Positions 1 to 10,500 are shown, counted from the first letter of the stretch. The stretch: 55,699 nucleotides of DNA from an uncultured Clostridia bacterium (GCA_947175485.1 CAMWMZ010000004.1:1-55699); one strand, 5' to 3'. A program made the numbers and translations. The notes: generated from the letters alone by a model not told the origin.

Positions 1-1051
1 TGTCTATACAGTCGTATTCGATTGCGTATGCATAACGGACGAATTCACAGTTTTCAAGACCTTGAACCGAGCGGTACATTTCTTTCTGGACGTCGTGCGG
101 CATTGACGAGGACATGCCCTGAACATAAATTTCGTTCGTGTCCGCGCCCTCCGGTTCGAGGAAAATCTGATGGCGCTCCTTATCCGAAAAACGGACGACC
201 TTAGTTTCTATCGAGGGGCAGTATCTGGGCCCCGCGGAGGTTATGTCGCCGTTGTAAAGGGGTGAGCGGTCGAGATTGCTTAAAATAATTTCGTGCGTAT
301 GAGGGTTTGTGTATGTTATAAAACATTCGCGCGAGTTTTCGGGCTGTGCTTCATGCAGAAATGAAAAGGGGGGAACACCTGTTTCGCCATTCTGTTTAGC
401 GCATCGGGAAAAGTTTACCGTTCTTCCGTCTAACCTTGCCGGAGTGCCCGTTTTGAAACGGCGGACGGAAAAGCCGAGCTTAATAAGATTTTTAGTGAGC
501 TTGTTTGCGGGGGCGAAACCGCTCGGCCCGCTTTTTTGACGGTGTGAGCCGGTAACCGTTTCCGCATTCAGATAAACCCCCGTTGCAAGAATTACCGCCT
601 TTGCGTAAAGAATTCCTCCGTAGGTTGTTTCAACGCCGCAGACCGCGCCGCGCTTTGTGAGAATTTTAGAGCATTCCCCCTGCAATATGCGGAGGTTTTG
701 GGTGTTTTCGAGAGTTTTTTTCATCTCTCTGTGATACGCGTTTTTATCGCATTGGCAACGGAGAGATTGAACTGCTTCGCCTTTGCCCTCGTTTAACATT
801 CTGATTTGCAGGGCGGTTTTGTCTGCGTTAACCGCCATTTCACCGCCGAGCGCGTCGATTTCCCTGACAAGGTGCCCTTTTGCCGTTCCGCCTATGGACG
901 GATTGCACGCCATAAAGGCTATGCTGTCCGGATTGAGGGTAAGCATAGCCGTTTTAAGCCCTAAGCGCGCCGATGCGAGCGCGGCTTCACAGCCCGCGTG
1001 CCCCGCGCCGACGACGATTATATCGAATTGTCCTTCAACGAATTTTTGCAT
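1..1051 (-). CDS. mnmG: MnmG (GidA), tRNA uridine-5-carboxymethylaminomethyl modification enzyme, partial
   Basis: FAD-dependent enzyme that, with the GTPase MnmE, modifies U34 of certain tRNAs in the cytoplasm. The C-terminal part lies beyond the window edge; about 350 residues are visible. Reading the minus strand from the ATG at 1051 gives an N-terminal FAD-binding GAGHAGCEAA motif, then CNPSIGGTAKGHLVREIDAL, KTGTPARLDGR and GPRYCPSIETK, all hallmarks of the family. No good ribosome binding site is visible. An in-frame TTG lies further upstream, but the chosen ATG places the nucleotide-binding loop at the usual distance. It follows dnaA on the same strand after an 85-base gap and may be co-transcribed with it. 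Identification is firm. Confidence 0.95.
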   Translation of the reverse strand, partial: MQKFVEGQFDIIVVGAGHAGCEAALASARLGLKTAMLTLNPDSIAFMACNPSIGGTAKGHLVREIDALGGEMAVNADKTALQIRMLNEGKGEAVQSLRCQCDKNAYHREMKKTLENTQNLRILQGECSKILTKRGAVCGVETTYGGILYAKAVILATGVYLNAETVTGSHRQKSGPSGFAPANKLTKNLIKLGFSVRRFKTGTPARLDGRTVNFSRCAKQNGETGVPPFSFLHEAQPENSRECFITYTNPHTHEIILSNLDRSPLYNGDITSAGPRYCPSIETKVVRFSDKERHQIFLEPEGADTNEIYVQGMSSSMPHDVQKEMYRSVQGLENCEFVRYAYAIEYDCID

Positions 1052-1136
1052 TGTGCGGTTAAAACGTGCCTTTAAGGCTTGGTTTTTTGCGGTTTTTGCG
1101 CGCAACTCATTTGATAAAAGTGTTGGCGCGGAAGAA

Positions 1137-2486
1137 TTATTTTTTTAATATGATGTTTTTTATATCGTCGACGTCTTTGGCGATTTTATCGTTTACGCGG
1201 CACATTTCGTCGACCTTGTCGCGCGAATACAATATTGTTGTATGGTCGCGTCCGCCGAGCTCTTTGCCGATTGAAACGAGTGGTAAGCTTAAAAGCTCGC
1301 ACATTAAATAACAGCAAATCTGGCGGGGGATAACGATTTCCTTTTTCTTGCTTTTGCCGAGCAGGTCGTTTTTGCTTATATGATAGTAACCCGTTAATGC
1401 TGTTATAATGCTCTGCGGGGTGATTTCTTCTTTTCCGCTTTCCGATATCGCTTCGGAAAGGGCGCTTCTTGCAAGCGAAATAGAGATAGGTTCTTCATGC
1501 AGCTTTGACGCGAAAATTACTTTTGTGAGCCTGCCTTCGAGCGTTCTTACGTCGTCGCCAGAATCCTGCGCGAGGAAGGTTAAAACCTCGTCGGGAACGA
1601 GGCATTTCTTTTCCATTGCCTTGCGTTTTAAAATTGCGATTTTAGTTTCGAAGTTGGGGGGGAGGATATCGAAAAGAAGTCCGCCCGAAAATCTTGTTCT
1701 GAGCCTTTCCTCCAGAAGCGTAAGCTCCTTGGGAGGATGGTCGGAGGAAATTACGATTTGTTTGCCCTTTGCGACAAGCTCGTTAAAGGTATGGAAAAAC
1801 TCTTCCTGAACTGCCTTTTTCTTTTCAATAAACTGGATATCGTCGATAATGAGAACGTCGGCACTGCGGTAGTACTGGCGGAGCTTGTTGCCCTTGTCGC
1901 GCGCGTCGGGCCCGCGGTTGGTGAACATGTTGTCTATAATATCGTTGGTGAATTGTTCGCTTGTGACGTAAACGACTTTAAGCTCGGGCTTTTCGGAAAC
2001 GATTTTGTTTGCGATTGCCTGCATTAAGTGGGTTTTGCCCAAACCCGTGCCGCCGTAAATGAACAGGGGGTTGTAGGTGCCCGCCGGGTCTTCGGCAACG
2101 GAAAGCGCGGCGGCGTAAACGAATTCGTTGCTTTTGCCGACGACGAAGCTTTCAAACGTGTATTTTTTATCGAGGTTGGAGGGCGCGGAAAAATATTCTT
2201 CGGTGGGGGCGTTGTAGGCGAAGCCGTCGCTGCCTTCCACTTTGAGGCGGAAATCGGAAATACCGACGTCTGCCTTTATAATCGCGTCGCGCATCTTTTC
2301 CGCAAGGGTGCCCGAAATGTATTTGGCGAAGCTTTCCGTGGGGGTTTCGAGCACGATAAAGCGCCCGTCTATATCAACGGGAATGAGCTTTTCGATATAC
2401 GTTGTGAAATTGATGTACGAGATTGTTTCGCGCATCTTTTCTTTTATGGGGTTATAAATGAAATCGAAGTTCCCTTTTTCTGCCAT
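1137..2486 (-). CDS. dnaA: DnaA, chromosomal replication initiator
   Basis: AAA+ ATPase that binds DnaA boxes and opens the replication origin. The 449-residue length is normal. It has an N-terminal domain I (about 1-85), a Walker A GGTGLGKT at 145-152, a Walker B LIIDDIQF, an arginine-finger region with ERLRTRFSGGL, and the C-terminal DNA-binding signature GGRDHTTILYSRDKVD. The gene diverges from recF. In most Bacillota dnaA, dnaN and recF run in one direction, so dnaN is missing from its usual place. No cluster of TTATNCACA boxes is visible in the 103-base gap upstream, so I cannot place oriC here. Confidence 0.97.
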   Translation of the reverse strand: MAEKGNFDFIYNPIKEKMRETISYINFTTYIEKLIPVDIDGRFIVLETPTESFAKYISGTLAEKMRDAIIKADVGISDFRLKVEGSDGFAYNAPTEEYFSAPSNLDKKYTFESFVVGKSNEFVYAAALSVAEDPAGTYNPLFIYGGTGLGKTHLMQAIANKIVSEKPELKVVYVTSEQFTNDIIDNMFTNRGPDARDKGNKLRQYYRSADVLIIDDIQFIEKKKAVQEEFFHTFNELVAKGKQIVISSDHPPKELTLLEERLRTRFSGGLLFDILPPNFETKIAILKRKAMEKKCLVPDEVLTFLAQDSGDDVRTLEGRLTKVIFASKLHEEPISISLARSALSEAISESGKEEITPQSIITALTGYYHISKNDLLGKSKKKEIVIPRQICCYLMCELLSLPLVSIGKELGGRDHTTILYSRDKVDEMCRVNDKIAKDVDDIKNIILKK

Positions 2487-2589
2487 TTCGAGTGTTTAAT
2501 CCTTTGAGTTTTTCCGAAAATTTTGTTATAATAATATTGAAATCAATTATACAATAAAATCCCGTTAAAATAAAGTAATTTGACTTAAA
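2487..2589. promoter_or_regulatory. Divergent dnaA/recF intergenic region
   Basis: This 103-base AT-rich gap must hold the promoters of both divergent genes. On the minus strand a TTGATT about 17 bases before TTATAA is a plausible dnaA promoter. On the plus strand TAAAAT at 2566-2571 could be the recF -10, giving a very short leader. recF has no visible Shine-Dalgarno sequence. No consensus DnaA box is present. Confidence 0.35.
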
Positions 2590-3675
2590 ATGCGCATAAA
2601 AAATTTGAATTTGAAAAATTTCAGAAACTACGCCGAAGAAAGCATTGAATTTTCGGAGGGGCTGAACGTGGTGTTCGGCAGAAACGCACAGGGCAAAACA
2701 AACTGCGCCGAGGCTGTTTTTTACCTTTGCACGGGAGTTTCGCCGCGCTGTAAGAGGGATAAGCAGTTAATCCGTTCGGGCGAGACGTGCGCGGAAATTT
2801 CCGCAACGGCGGAGGGGCGGTACGGAAATATGGAAATTTCCGCAAAAATTACCGAAAGCGGAAGAGAATTTAAGCTTAACGGCAACAAAATAACCAAAAA
2901 CGCGGAAATTATGGGCAATTTGTTTTCCGTATTCTTTTCCCCGCAGGAGCTGAGGCTTATTCAGGACGGACCCGACGAAAGACGGAGATTTTTAAACGTA
3001 TCCATTTCCCAGCTTTCGCGCCCGTATTATACGGCGCTTTCCCGCTATAACAAAATATTGGAGCAACGCAACAATCTTTTGAAAAGCAGAGATCTGGATA
3101 CCGTTTACGACAGCCTGCCTATATGGGACGAGCAGCTTTGCAGGTACGCCGCAACCGTGGCGAGAAAGAGGGCGGAATACGTGGAGATGCTTGCGCCGCT
3201 TGCCGCAAAAGCCCATTCGCATTTGACGGACGGGGCGGAAGAGTTGAAAATTTCACCCGAAAAGAAATATAAAGGAAGCGAGGCGGAGCTTGAAAAAAGG
3301 CTGTTCGACGAGCTTTCGAATAACTATGACAGGGATATACGGCTGGGGTTTACCGCGTCGGGCCCGCACCGTGACGATATCGATATAGAAATAAACGGCA
3401 CGGACGCAAAGGCTTATGCTTCGCAGGGGCAGACGAGGACGGCGGCGCTTTCCATAAAGCTTGCGGAGGTGGAGATTTTCAAAAATCTTTCTGGTGAGTA
3501 TCCCGTGCTGATTTTGGACGACGTTATGAGCGAGCTCGATTTGCCGCGCAGAAAAAAGCTTGTGGAGAGGACTTCGGGATTGCAGACTATTTTGACCTGT
3601 ACGCATGCGGAAAGAGTGCTTTACGGCAAAGAGGCGAAAAAAATAAAAATCGAAGGGGGCGCTGTGAAAAGGTGA
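2590..3675 (+). CDS. recF: RecF, DNA replication and repair ATPase
   Basis: SMC-like ABC ATPase that loads RecA at single-strand gaps together with RecO and RecR. The 361-residue length fits the family. The P-loop GRNAQGKT lies at 30-37. The C-terminal part contains ASQGQTRTAALSIKLAE (signature region) and VLILDDVMSELD (Walker B and D-loop), the classic RecF arrangement. The stop overlaps the GTG start of the next gene, so the two are probably translationally coupled. No clear Shine-Dalgarno precedes the ATG. Confidence 0.96.
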   Translation: MRIKNLNLKNFRNYAEESIEFSEGLNVVFGRNAQGKTNCAEAVFYLCTGVSPRCKRDKQLIRSGETCAEISATAEGRYGNMEISAKITESGREFKLNGNKITKNAEIMGNLFSVFFSPQELRLIQDGPDERRRFLNVSISQLSRPYYTALSRYNKILEQRNNLLKSRDLDTVYDSLPIWDEQLCRYAATVARKRAEYVEMLAPLAAKAHSHLTDGAEELKISPEKKYKGSEAELEKRLFDELSNNYDRDIRLGFTASGPHRDDIDIEINGTDAKAYASQGQTRTAALSIKLAEVEIFKNLSGEYPVLILDDVMSELDLPRRKKLVERTSGLQTILTCTHAERVLYGKEAKKIKIEGGAVKR

Positions 3676-4511
3676 CGGACGGCGGACTGCGCGCGGATTT
3701 GCATACGCACACCGTTTGTTCGGACGGCAAACTTACTCCGCAAAGGATTGTTGAATTGGCTTGCGGCGCGGGCGTTCGTCTTGTTGCGGTTACAGACCAT
3801 GACGCCATGCAGGCTTGCGCGGAGCTTGGCAGACTTGCAAAAGAGAGAGGTTTGCTCTCCGTAAACGGTATAGAAATATCCGCATATACACAAAGGATTA
3901 AGTTTCATACGCTCGGTTACAATGTGAATGAAAAGCTGTTTGAGCCGTTTCAGAAAAAGCTGTTTCAAAGCTCTTACGAAAGAGCGGAAGAAATAGTTTT
4001 CAAGCTGAATAAGCTTGGTATGGAAATTACTATGGACGACGTAAACAGACACAGATATTCGCTCACTGCACCCGTTCACAGTATGTACGTCGTATATGCG
4101 GCGGCGGAAAAGGGTTACGTTGAAACCGTGCCGAAGTTTTATAAAAAATACTTAGAGTACAGTAAGCCTGCGTTTACCTGCATACGCCGACCTTCGCCCG
4201 AAGAGGCGGTGGAGGCGATAAAGGCGGCGGGCGGAGTTGCCGTTGTTGCCCACCCCGCGAGAATACGAATGGACCGCGGGCAGCTTGAGGAAAAAATCAA
4301 AAGCCTGATACCTTTGGGGCTTGACGGTATAGAAGTTTATTATACTACGCATACTGAAAGCGAGAAGGCATACTATTCTAAGCTTTGCGACGGGCTGCAT
4401 CTTTTAAAGACGGGCGGCTCGGATACCCACAGCGAGGACGGCGGGCGGGCGATAGGTCAACCGCCGTTTTATGCGGATTTGCGGCTTTTGGAGAAACTTA
4501 AAATTGTTTAA
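3672..4511 (+). CDS. PHP-domain metal-dependent phosphoesterase
   Basis: Putative phosphoesterase of the PHP superfamily, close to the YciV/RNase AM type (known members act on 3',5'-bisnucleotides or short RNA 5' ends). Metal-binding motifs are visible: H11 and H13 in DLHTHTVCSDG, VTDHDA at about 40-45, VAHPARIR, and GGSDTHSED near the C-terminus. The 279-residue length fits a stand-alone PHP enzyme. The GTG start overlaps the recF stop by four bases, and the following VanW gene overlaps its end, so it sits in a tight operon. The substrate cannot be deduced. Confidence 0.85.
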   Translation: MTDGGLRADLHTHTVCSDGKLTPQRIVELACGAGVRLVAVTDHDAMQACAELGRLAKERGLLSVNGIEISAYTQRIKFHTLGYNVNEKLFEPFQKKLFQSSYERAEEIVFKLNKLGMEITMDDVNRHRYSLTAPVHSMYVVYAAAEKGYVETVPKFYKKYLEYSKPAFTCIRRPSPEEAVEAIKAAGGVAVVAHPARIRMDRGQLEEKIKSLIPLGLDGIEVYYTTHTESEKAYYSKLCDGLHLLKTGGSDTHSEDGGRAIGQPPFYADLRLLEKLKIV

Positions 4512-5784
4512 AAATAATTTACGCTTGAAAATTTTAATGATTACGGTTATGCCCGCTCTTGTTGCGGGCTTTATTTTATTTTGCGGTTTTTGTTTTACCG
4601 TGCCTAAAAACGTTACGATAGGCGGTATCGACGTGGGCGGATTGACAATATACGAAGCCGCGGACAAAGCGCGTGAAAGCATTGAAAAAGAACTCAAAAC
4701 AAAAACGCTGACGGTGCGCGGCGATAAAGGAACGTATACTTTCGGCTACCCCGAAATTTATTATAAAGACAATGTGTTTGTGTTGTTGAAGCACGCAAAA
4801 AAAGGAGACGCGCTGACGCCGAGCGTGAGCTATTATCTGCACGGCTTCGAGGAGATTGTGCAAGGGATATGCGAAAGCGAAAGCGTTGCCGCCGCAGAGC
4901 CTTCGGCTAAGTTCAATATTTCCGGTGAGCCGTTCACATACGACGGCGGGCACGACGGAAAGGAAGTTATAAAATCAAAGCTTGCGGAGGATATGCGCGC
5001 CTCGTTGGGCGGGGGATTTGAGACGGTAAACGCGGCATATAAGGGGGTTAACCGCAAAAAAACGCTTGAAGACGTAAAAAAATGCACGCAGTATCTGGCG
5101 GGCTTTACAACATATTACGACGGTTCCAACGTGTGCCGTTCAAGCAATATCCGGCTTGCCGCTAATAAGCTTAACGGAAAAATTCTGGCAAGCGGAAAAA
5201 CGCTTTCGTTCAATGATATAGTGGGGGCAAGGACGAAAGAAAGAGGGTTTTTATCCGCAAAAATTATAGAAAACGGCGAGTTTGTGGAAGGAGTGGGCGG
5301 CGGCGTTTGCCAGGTCAGCACAACGCTTTATAACTGTGCATTGCTTGCGGGGCTTGGAATTGCGGAATATCATCCCCATTCGTTGGCGGTTGGTTACGTG
5401 CCGCCTTCGCGCGATGCTATGGTGAGCGGAACTTCGTGCGATTTGAAAATAACGAATAACTCCGATTGCCCCGTGTATATACGCGGACGAACGGGAAACG
5501 GATACGTTACGTTTGAGATTTACGGCAAAAAAGACGGGGCGCTATATTCGCTTTCTTCCAAGGTTACGGAAACCGTTCCCGCGCCGGAGGAAACCACGGA
5601 CGACCCTGAAAAGGTACGGACGGGAAAGGACGGAATTGCGAGCGAGGGATATCTTACCGTGGTGCGCGGAGGGTACACGAAAACCGTCAGATTGCGCAAG
5701 GATAAATATCAGCCCGTAAAAAGGGTGAAATACGTAGGCGAAGAAGAAAGCTCCGGGCAAATAGCGGAGGAAACGGAGGGTTAG
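4504..5784 (+). CDS. VanW-family cell-envelope protein with G5-like tail
   Basis: Membrane-anchored envelope protein. From a TTG at 4504 the product starts with a short positive stretch and one hydrophobic segment (about residues 8-30), then a YoaR-like putative peptidoglycan-binding region, a VanW domain (LSFNDIVGARTKERGF, GGGVCQVSTTLYNCALLAGL) and a G5-like C-terminal segment ending in an acidic tail. I chose TTG 4504 because a GGAG lies upstream and the signal anchor then begins at once. An ATG at 4471 lies inside the PHP gene and lacks a ribosome site. The role of VanW proteins in the cell wall is poorly defined. Confidence 0.85.
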   Translation: MFKNNLRLKILMITVMPALVAGFILFCGFCFTVPKNVTIGGIDVGGLTIYEAADKARESIEKELKTKTLTVRGDKGTYTFGYPEIYYKDNVFVLLKHAKKGDALTPSVSYYLHGFEEIVQGICESESVAAAEPSAKFNISGEPFTYDGGHDGKEVIKSKLAEDMRASLGGGFETVNAAYKGVNRKKTLEDVKKCTQYLAGFTTYYDGSNVCRSSNIRLAANKLNGKILASGKTLSFNDIVGARTKERGFLSAKIIENGEFVEGVGGGVCQVSTTLYNCALLAGLGIAEYHPHSLAVGYVPPSRDAMVSGTSCDLKITNNSDCPVYIRGRTGNGYVTFEIYGKKDGALYSLSSKVTETVPAPEETTDDPEKVRTGKDGIASEGYLTVVRGGYTKTVRLRKDKYQPVKRVKYVGEEESSGQIAEETEG

Positions 5785-5813
5785 CTCTTTACAAAATTAT
5801 ATAGTTTATTTAT

Positions 5814-5842
5814 TTGTGTTTTCCGACGGTCTGTGTTATAAT
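5814..5842 (+). promoter_or_regulatory. Promoter of plsX-rnc-smc
   Basis: TTGTGT at 5814-5819 and TATAAT at 5837-5842 are 17 bases apart. They precede plsX, whose ribosome site GGGGAGG is a few bases before the ATG at 5877. The open frame running in from 5814 is therefore promoter and leader DNA, not coding sequence. Confidence 0.65.
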
Positions 5843-5876
5843 TGCGTGTGTATTGCTTAACGGCTGGGGAGGTCGT

Positions 5877-6905
5877 ATGATAAAAATTTTGGTGGACGCA
5901 ATGGGCGGCGACAACGCGCCTGCTGCAACGGTAGAGGGCTGCGTTAAGGCGCTGGAGAACGACAAGGAGCTTTATCTTGTTCTTACGGGCAGAAAGCAGG
6001 AGATTGAAAAGGAGCTTTCAAAGCATAAATACGACGCGGCGAGAATCGAGATAGCGGATTGCCCCGACGTGATAGATATGAACGACATACCTACGGAGGC
6101 GGTCAAACGCAGACAGTCTTCTTTGGTGGTTGCGTACCATATGCTTAAACAAAACGAGGATATCTGCGCTTTGGTAACCGCGGGTTCCACCGGCGCCGCC
6201 ATTGTGGGCGGGCAGCTTATTTTAGGCAGAATACGCGGAATAAAGCGCCCTGCGCTTTGCCCTGCGATACCCAATTCCCGCGGGGGAATGACGCTTTTGT
6301 GCGACTGCGGAGCGAACGCGGAATGTAAGCCCGTTATGCTTTGCCAGTTCGCGTTGCTTGCTTCCGCCTATGCGGAGGTAGGGTTCGGGATAAAAAATCC
6401 GAAAGTGGGGCTTTTATCAAACGGAACGGAAGAACATAAGGGCGACCCCCTGCATCAGGAAACGTATAAATATCTGTCGGAAATGCGCGGAATTAATTTC
6501 GTGGGGAATATAGAGGGCAGGGATATAATGTGCGGCGAGTGCGACGTTGCCGTTGCCGACGGGTTTTCCGGCAATATAGCTTTGAAATCCATGGAAGGCT
6601 GCGGCAAGCTTGTTATCGGCGTTATGAAAAAGGAATTTTCCGCGACTCTTTCTTCCAAAATCGGATATTTGTTTATGCGTAAGGCGATTAAGAGAATGCG
6701 CGGTCAGCTCGATTTCGATAAATACGGCGGCGCGCTTTTGCTTGGGCTTAAAAAGGTGGTTGTGAAGAGCCACGGTTCTTCAAAGCCGCAGACGATAGCC
6801 GCTTCGATTGCGAACGCGGCAGCGATTTACCGCGGCGGACTTGTGCCCGCGGTTGAAAAGAAGTTGGAGAGCGCGGATTTTTCTTCGCTTATTCCGGAGC
6901 AGTAA
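5877..6905 (+). CDS. plsX: PlsX, phosphate acyltransferase
   Basis: Converts acyl-ACP to acyl-phosphate for the PlsY step of phospholipid synthesis; a peripheral membrane enzyme. The signature DAMGGDNAP is at 7-15, followed by TAGSTGAAIVGG, RPALCPAIPN and the C-terminal ADGFSGNIALKSMEG. The protein is about 342 residues, a normal length. The ATG at 5877 is chosen because of the strong GGGGAGG just upstream and because the family starts with the MIKILVDAMGG strand. The next gene follows with no gap. acpP, often between plsX and rnc, is absent. Confidence 0.95.
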   Translation: MIKILVDAMGGDNAPAATVEGCVKALENDKELYLVLTGRKQEIEKELSKHKYDAARIEIADCPDVIDMNDIPTEAVKRRQSSLVVAYHMLKQNEDICALVTAGSTGAAIVGGQLILGRIRGIKRPALCPAIPNSRGGMTLLCDCGANAECKPVMLCQFALLASAYAEVGFGIKNPKVGLLSNGTEEHKGDPLHQETYKYLSEMRGINFVGNIEGRDIMCGECDVAVADGFSGNIALKSMEGCGKLVIGVMKKEFSATLSSKIGYLFMRKAIKRMRGQLDFDKYGGALLLGLKKVVVKSHGSSKPQTIAASIANAAAIYRGGLVPAVEKKLESADFSSLIPEQ

Positions 6906-7526
6906 ATGGATTTTTCCGAGGTTGAAAAAAAGTTAAATTACGTTTTTAAAGATAAAGAGCTTTTGCGCAGGGCTTTGACGCTTTCTTCGGCTGATAATAA
7001 TTTCAATAATCAGTCGCTTGAATTTCTCGGCGACGCGGTTTTGGAATTTATCGTATCGGAGCATATTTTCGGATTGGCTTCCGACGAGGGCGCTCTGACA
7101 AAAAAACGCGCAGGGCTTGTTTGCGATAATTCGCTTGAAACAGTTTCCAGAAAGCTTGGGCTTGACGGTAACCTGATAAAAGGCTGCGGCGATACCAAAA
7201 ACAAGAAAGCCGTGCCTTCTGCTTACGAGGCTGTTGTGGCTGCCGTTTATCTGGACGGCGGAATGGCTGCGGTGAAAAATTTCGTAAATTCAACGCTCGA
7301 CTATAACTACAAAGACGTAAATTATAAGGGCGAGCTGCAAGAGCTTTTGGCAAAGCGCGGAGAAGAGGCGCAATATCTGACGCGGGATATCGGCACGGCT
7401 AAACAGCCCGAATTCAAAACGGTTTTAACGGTTGCGGGCAAAACGTTCGAGGGCTTTGCAAAATCAAAACAGCAAGCAGAAAAGCACGCGGCGCAATCCG
7501 CGTTGGCATATCTGAAAAACAATTAA
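6906..7526 (+). CDS. rnc: Ribonuclease III
   Basis: Double-strand-specific endoribonuclease for rRNA and mRNA processing. At 206 residues it is slightly short. The N-terminal RNase III domain shows SLEFLGDAVLEF (E39, D43), and the C-terminal dsRBD shows KGELQELLAKRG and SKQQAEKHAAQSALAYL. Two usually acidic positions differ: Q36 stands where most enzymes have the Glu of NERLEFLGD, and S105 stands where most have the Asp of the D-x-x-E pair (E108 is kept). The ATG directly follows the plsX stop. Function is likely retained, but the active-site changes are notable. Confidence 0.9.
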   Translation: MDFSEVEKKLNYVFKDKELLRRALTLSSADNNFNNQSLEFLGDAVLEFIVSEHIFGLASDEGALTKKRAGLVCDNSLETVSRKLGLDGNLIKGCGDTKNKKAVPSAYEAVVAAVYLDGGMAAVKNFVNSTLDYNYKDVNYKGELQELLAKRGEEAQYLTRDIGTAKQPEFKTVLTVAGKTFEGFAKSKQQAEKHAAQSALAYLKNN

Positions 7527-7578
7527 CTGCGTGTTTTAATTACGCCCACGGCGTTGGGGGCGGCAAATAAGGTTATTT

Positions 7579-10500
7579 ATGATTACTTTTAAACAGATAC
7601 AATTAATCGGTTTTAAATCCTTTGCGGATAAAACTACCGTAAATCTCGGCGAGGGGGTTACCTGTATAGTCGGTCCTAACGGCTGCGGTAAATCCAACGT
7701 TGCCGACGCTATACGCTGGGTTCTCGGCGAACAGTCGGCGAAGATGATGCGCGGTTCGCAGATGCTTGACGTTATTTTCAGCGGAACCCAGTCGCGCAGG
7801 CAGATGTCGATGTGCGAGGTTACGCTTACCTTTGACAATACAAACCGTATTTTCGATATAGACTGCGACGAGGTCGAGATGACGCGCCGCCTTTACCGCG
7901 ACGGTGAAAGCGAATATCTTTTGAACAAACAGCCTTCGCGTATGAAGGTGTTGACGGGGCTTTTGCACGGCGCTGGCGCGGCGAAAGAGGGATATTCGAT
8001 TATCGGTCAGGGACGTATCGAGCAGATAATGAACGCAAAGCCCGAGGACAGACGTTCGATATTCGAGGAAGCCACGGGCATTGTGGTTTTCAAGGACAGA
8101 AAAGCCGACGCGGAAAGAAAGCTTAACGGCGCGAGGGATAATCTGTTTGTGCACGCACAGCGTATGCAGGAAGTGGAAAGGCAGTTAAATCCCCTTAAAA
8201 AAGCTGCGGAGAACGCGATTAAATACCGCGAGCTGTATTCGGAATTAAAAAAGCACGAAACAAACTTATACATAATCCGCCACGACGGAGCAGAGGGCGA
8301 AAAGCAGAAGATAACCGACAAGAAAAATAAAATAGACGAGCGCATCGAATTTTTGGCGGTGCGTATGGACGAGCTGCTTAAAGAATATCACGATTGCCGT
8401 CAGGAGCTTGACGCCGCCGACGTTACGTTACAGGATTTGAACGACAGAATCCGCCGTTACGAAGTAGGCATAGAGCATAAGAGCGGGGAATCGAAGCTAT
8501 ACACCGAGCGTGCGAAATCTGTAAAAATGAAGCTTGCCTCCGCGCAGGAGGATATAGCGTTTTCAACAAAGCGTATAGAAGAGCTGGAGCTCGAAATCCG
8601 CAGAACGCAGGCGCTTAAAGGCAAAAACGAAGAGAGAATTGCAAAAATGCAGGCTCAGACGGAGGCTTTGCAAAAGGTTGCGGACGAGCTTTCAAAAAAG
8701 ATTTCCGATTACGAATACCAGACGGGCGAGCACAGAAAGAAGGTTATGGATACGTTTAAAGACCTTTCCGAAATGCGCAAGAATATGGGCTCGCTCGAGG
8801 CGCAGAAACAGCTTCTTGCCGAGCGTTTGGGCGAGATTGAAGCGGAAATGTTAAAAATCCGCGAACGCAGGGATAAGGCGCGCGCGGCTTATGAAAAGAG
8901 TATCGAAAGGGGAAATTCGCTTGCGAACTTCCTTGGAAACGAGGACGCTCTTTTATCGGAGGCGGAACAGAATTTAAACCAGAGCGAAGAAAAGCTGCAG
9001 CTTTTGATAAAACAGGAATACGATACGCGGGCGCAAATAGGCAGTTTAAACGAAAGCTTACAGACTTACCGCGGACTTCGCGACAGGTTCGACGGATACA
9101 TATACTCTGTAAAAAGGCTTTTAAGCGACGCGAAGTCGAACGTGCGCCTTACGGAAAAGATTAAGGGGCTTATCGCCGACGTAGTAAGCTGTGAAAGGGA
9201 TTACGAGGTGGCGATTGAAACGGCTTTCGGCGGGGCGATGCAGAACGTTATTACGGGAACACGCGACGACGCGAGGGAGCTTATAGAATACTTAAAGGCA
9301 AACCGTGCAGGACAGGTGACGTTTTTGCCTATCGACGCGTTAAAGCCCAGATACGAAAACGATATGATTAAAGCCGCCGTGCGGGATAAAGGTGCGGTGG
9401 GATATGCTATTAATCTCGTAAAATACGATAAGCAGTTTGAAAACGTTATACACAATCTTTTAGGCAATACGCTTATTGTCGATAATATACAAAACGCAAC
9501 GCAGATAGCAAGACGATATCCGCGCGCTTTCAAGATAGTTACGCTCGACGGCGATTTGATTGCGACGAGCGGTTCTATGACTGGCGGTTCGAGAAAGGAC
9601 GCCGCGGGTAACCTGCTTGCTAACGAAAGGCGGATCAAAGAGCTTGAAGAGAGCGTAACAACAAAGAAAGAATTTTTGCTCCGCGCGGAGAGCAAGAAAG
9701 CCGAGCTTGGCAAAATCAAGGCGGAGGCGGCGGGGCAGCTTTCCGAGCTTCGCACCAAGTTGCAGAACGCAAGGCTGGAGCTTGCTTCCGTTACCGAAAA
9801 GCAATCCGCGCTGATGAACAGCGTAACCGACGCGGAAAGCGAATACGCGGCTTACAATCAGTCGCTTGCGGCTTTGAAGCAGAGGCTTGCGGGGCTTGAC
9901 AGCGAGTATTCCGGCGTTACGCAAGGGGCTCACAGCCTGACGCAGCAATCGGATATGGCTTCCAACGCGATGGACGATATGAGCGCGGAATACGATAAGC
10001 TCCGCGACGAGCGCGCCCAAAAGCAGGAAAGCCTGAACGGCTTGCGCGTGGAGATAGCTTCGCTTAATTCCGCTTTGCAGTCGGCAAACGAGAACGTTGC
10101 GCGTTTTGAAAGAGAGAAAGACGAGCATTATAAAAAGATAGAAAGGATTAACGCAAGCATACCGGCAATTCAGCACGAAATCGAAACGCTGAACGCGCAG
10201 GCGGAAAAGACCGCGCTTACCGAAGAGGAGCAGAAGGTTGTTAACGATTTGCGCAGACAGATTGCAGAAGTTACCCAATCCAAAAACACTTTGAACGAGC
10301 GTATCAAACAGACCGACGTGGAGAGGCTTGACAGTATAACCGAGCGCGAGGATTTGGTGACCAAGTCGCACAACCTAGATATGGCTTTGACAAAGATTGA
10401 CAGCGATTTGGAATATCTGCGCCAGCGTATAGAGGAAGAATACGGGCTCGATTACGAGGGTTGCCTTGAATTCAAGGAAGAGGATTACGATATTTCCACC

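Noticed and set aside
2487-2589. Replication origin between dnaA and recF
   Set aside because: AT-rich, but no DnaA-box cluster is visible.
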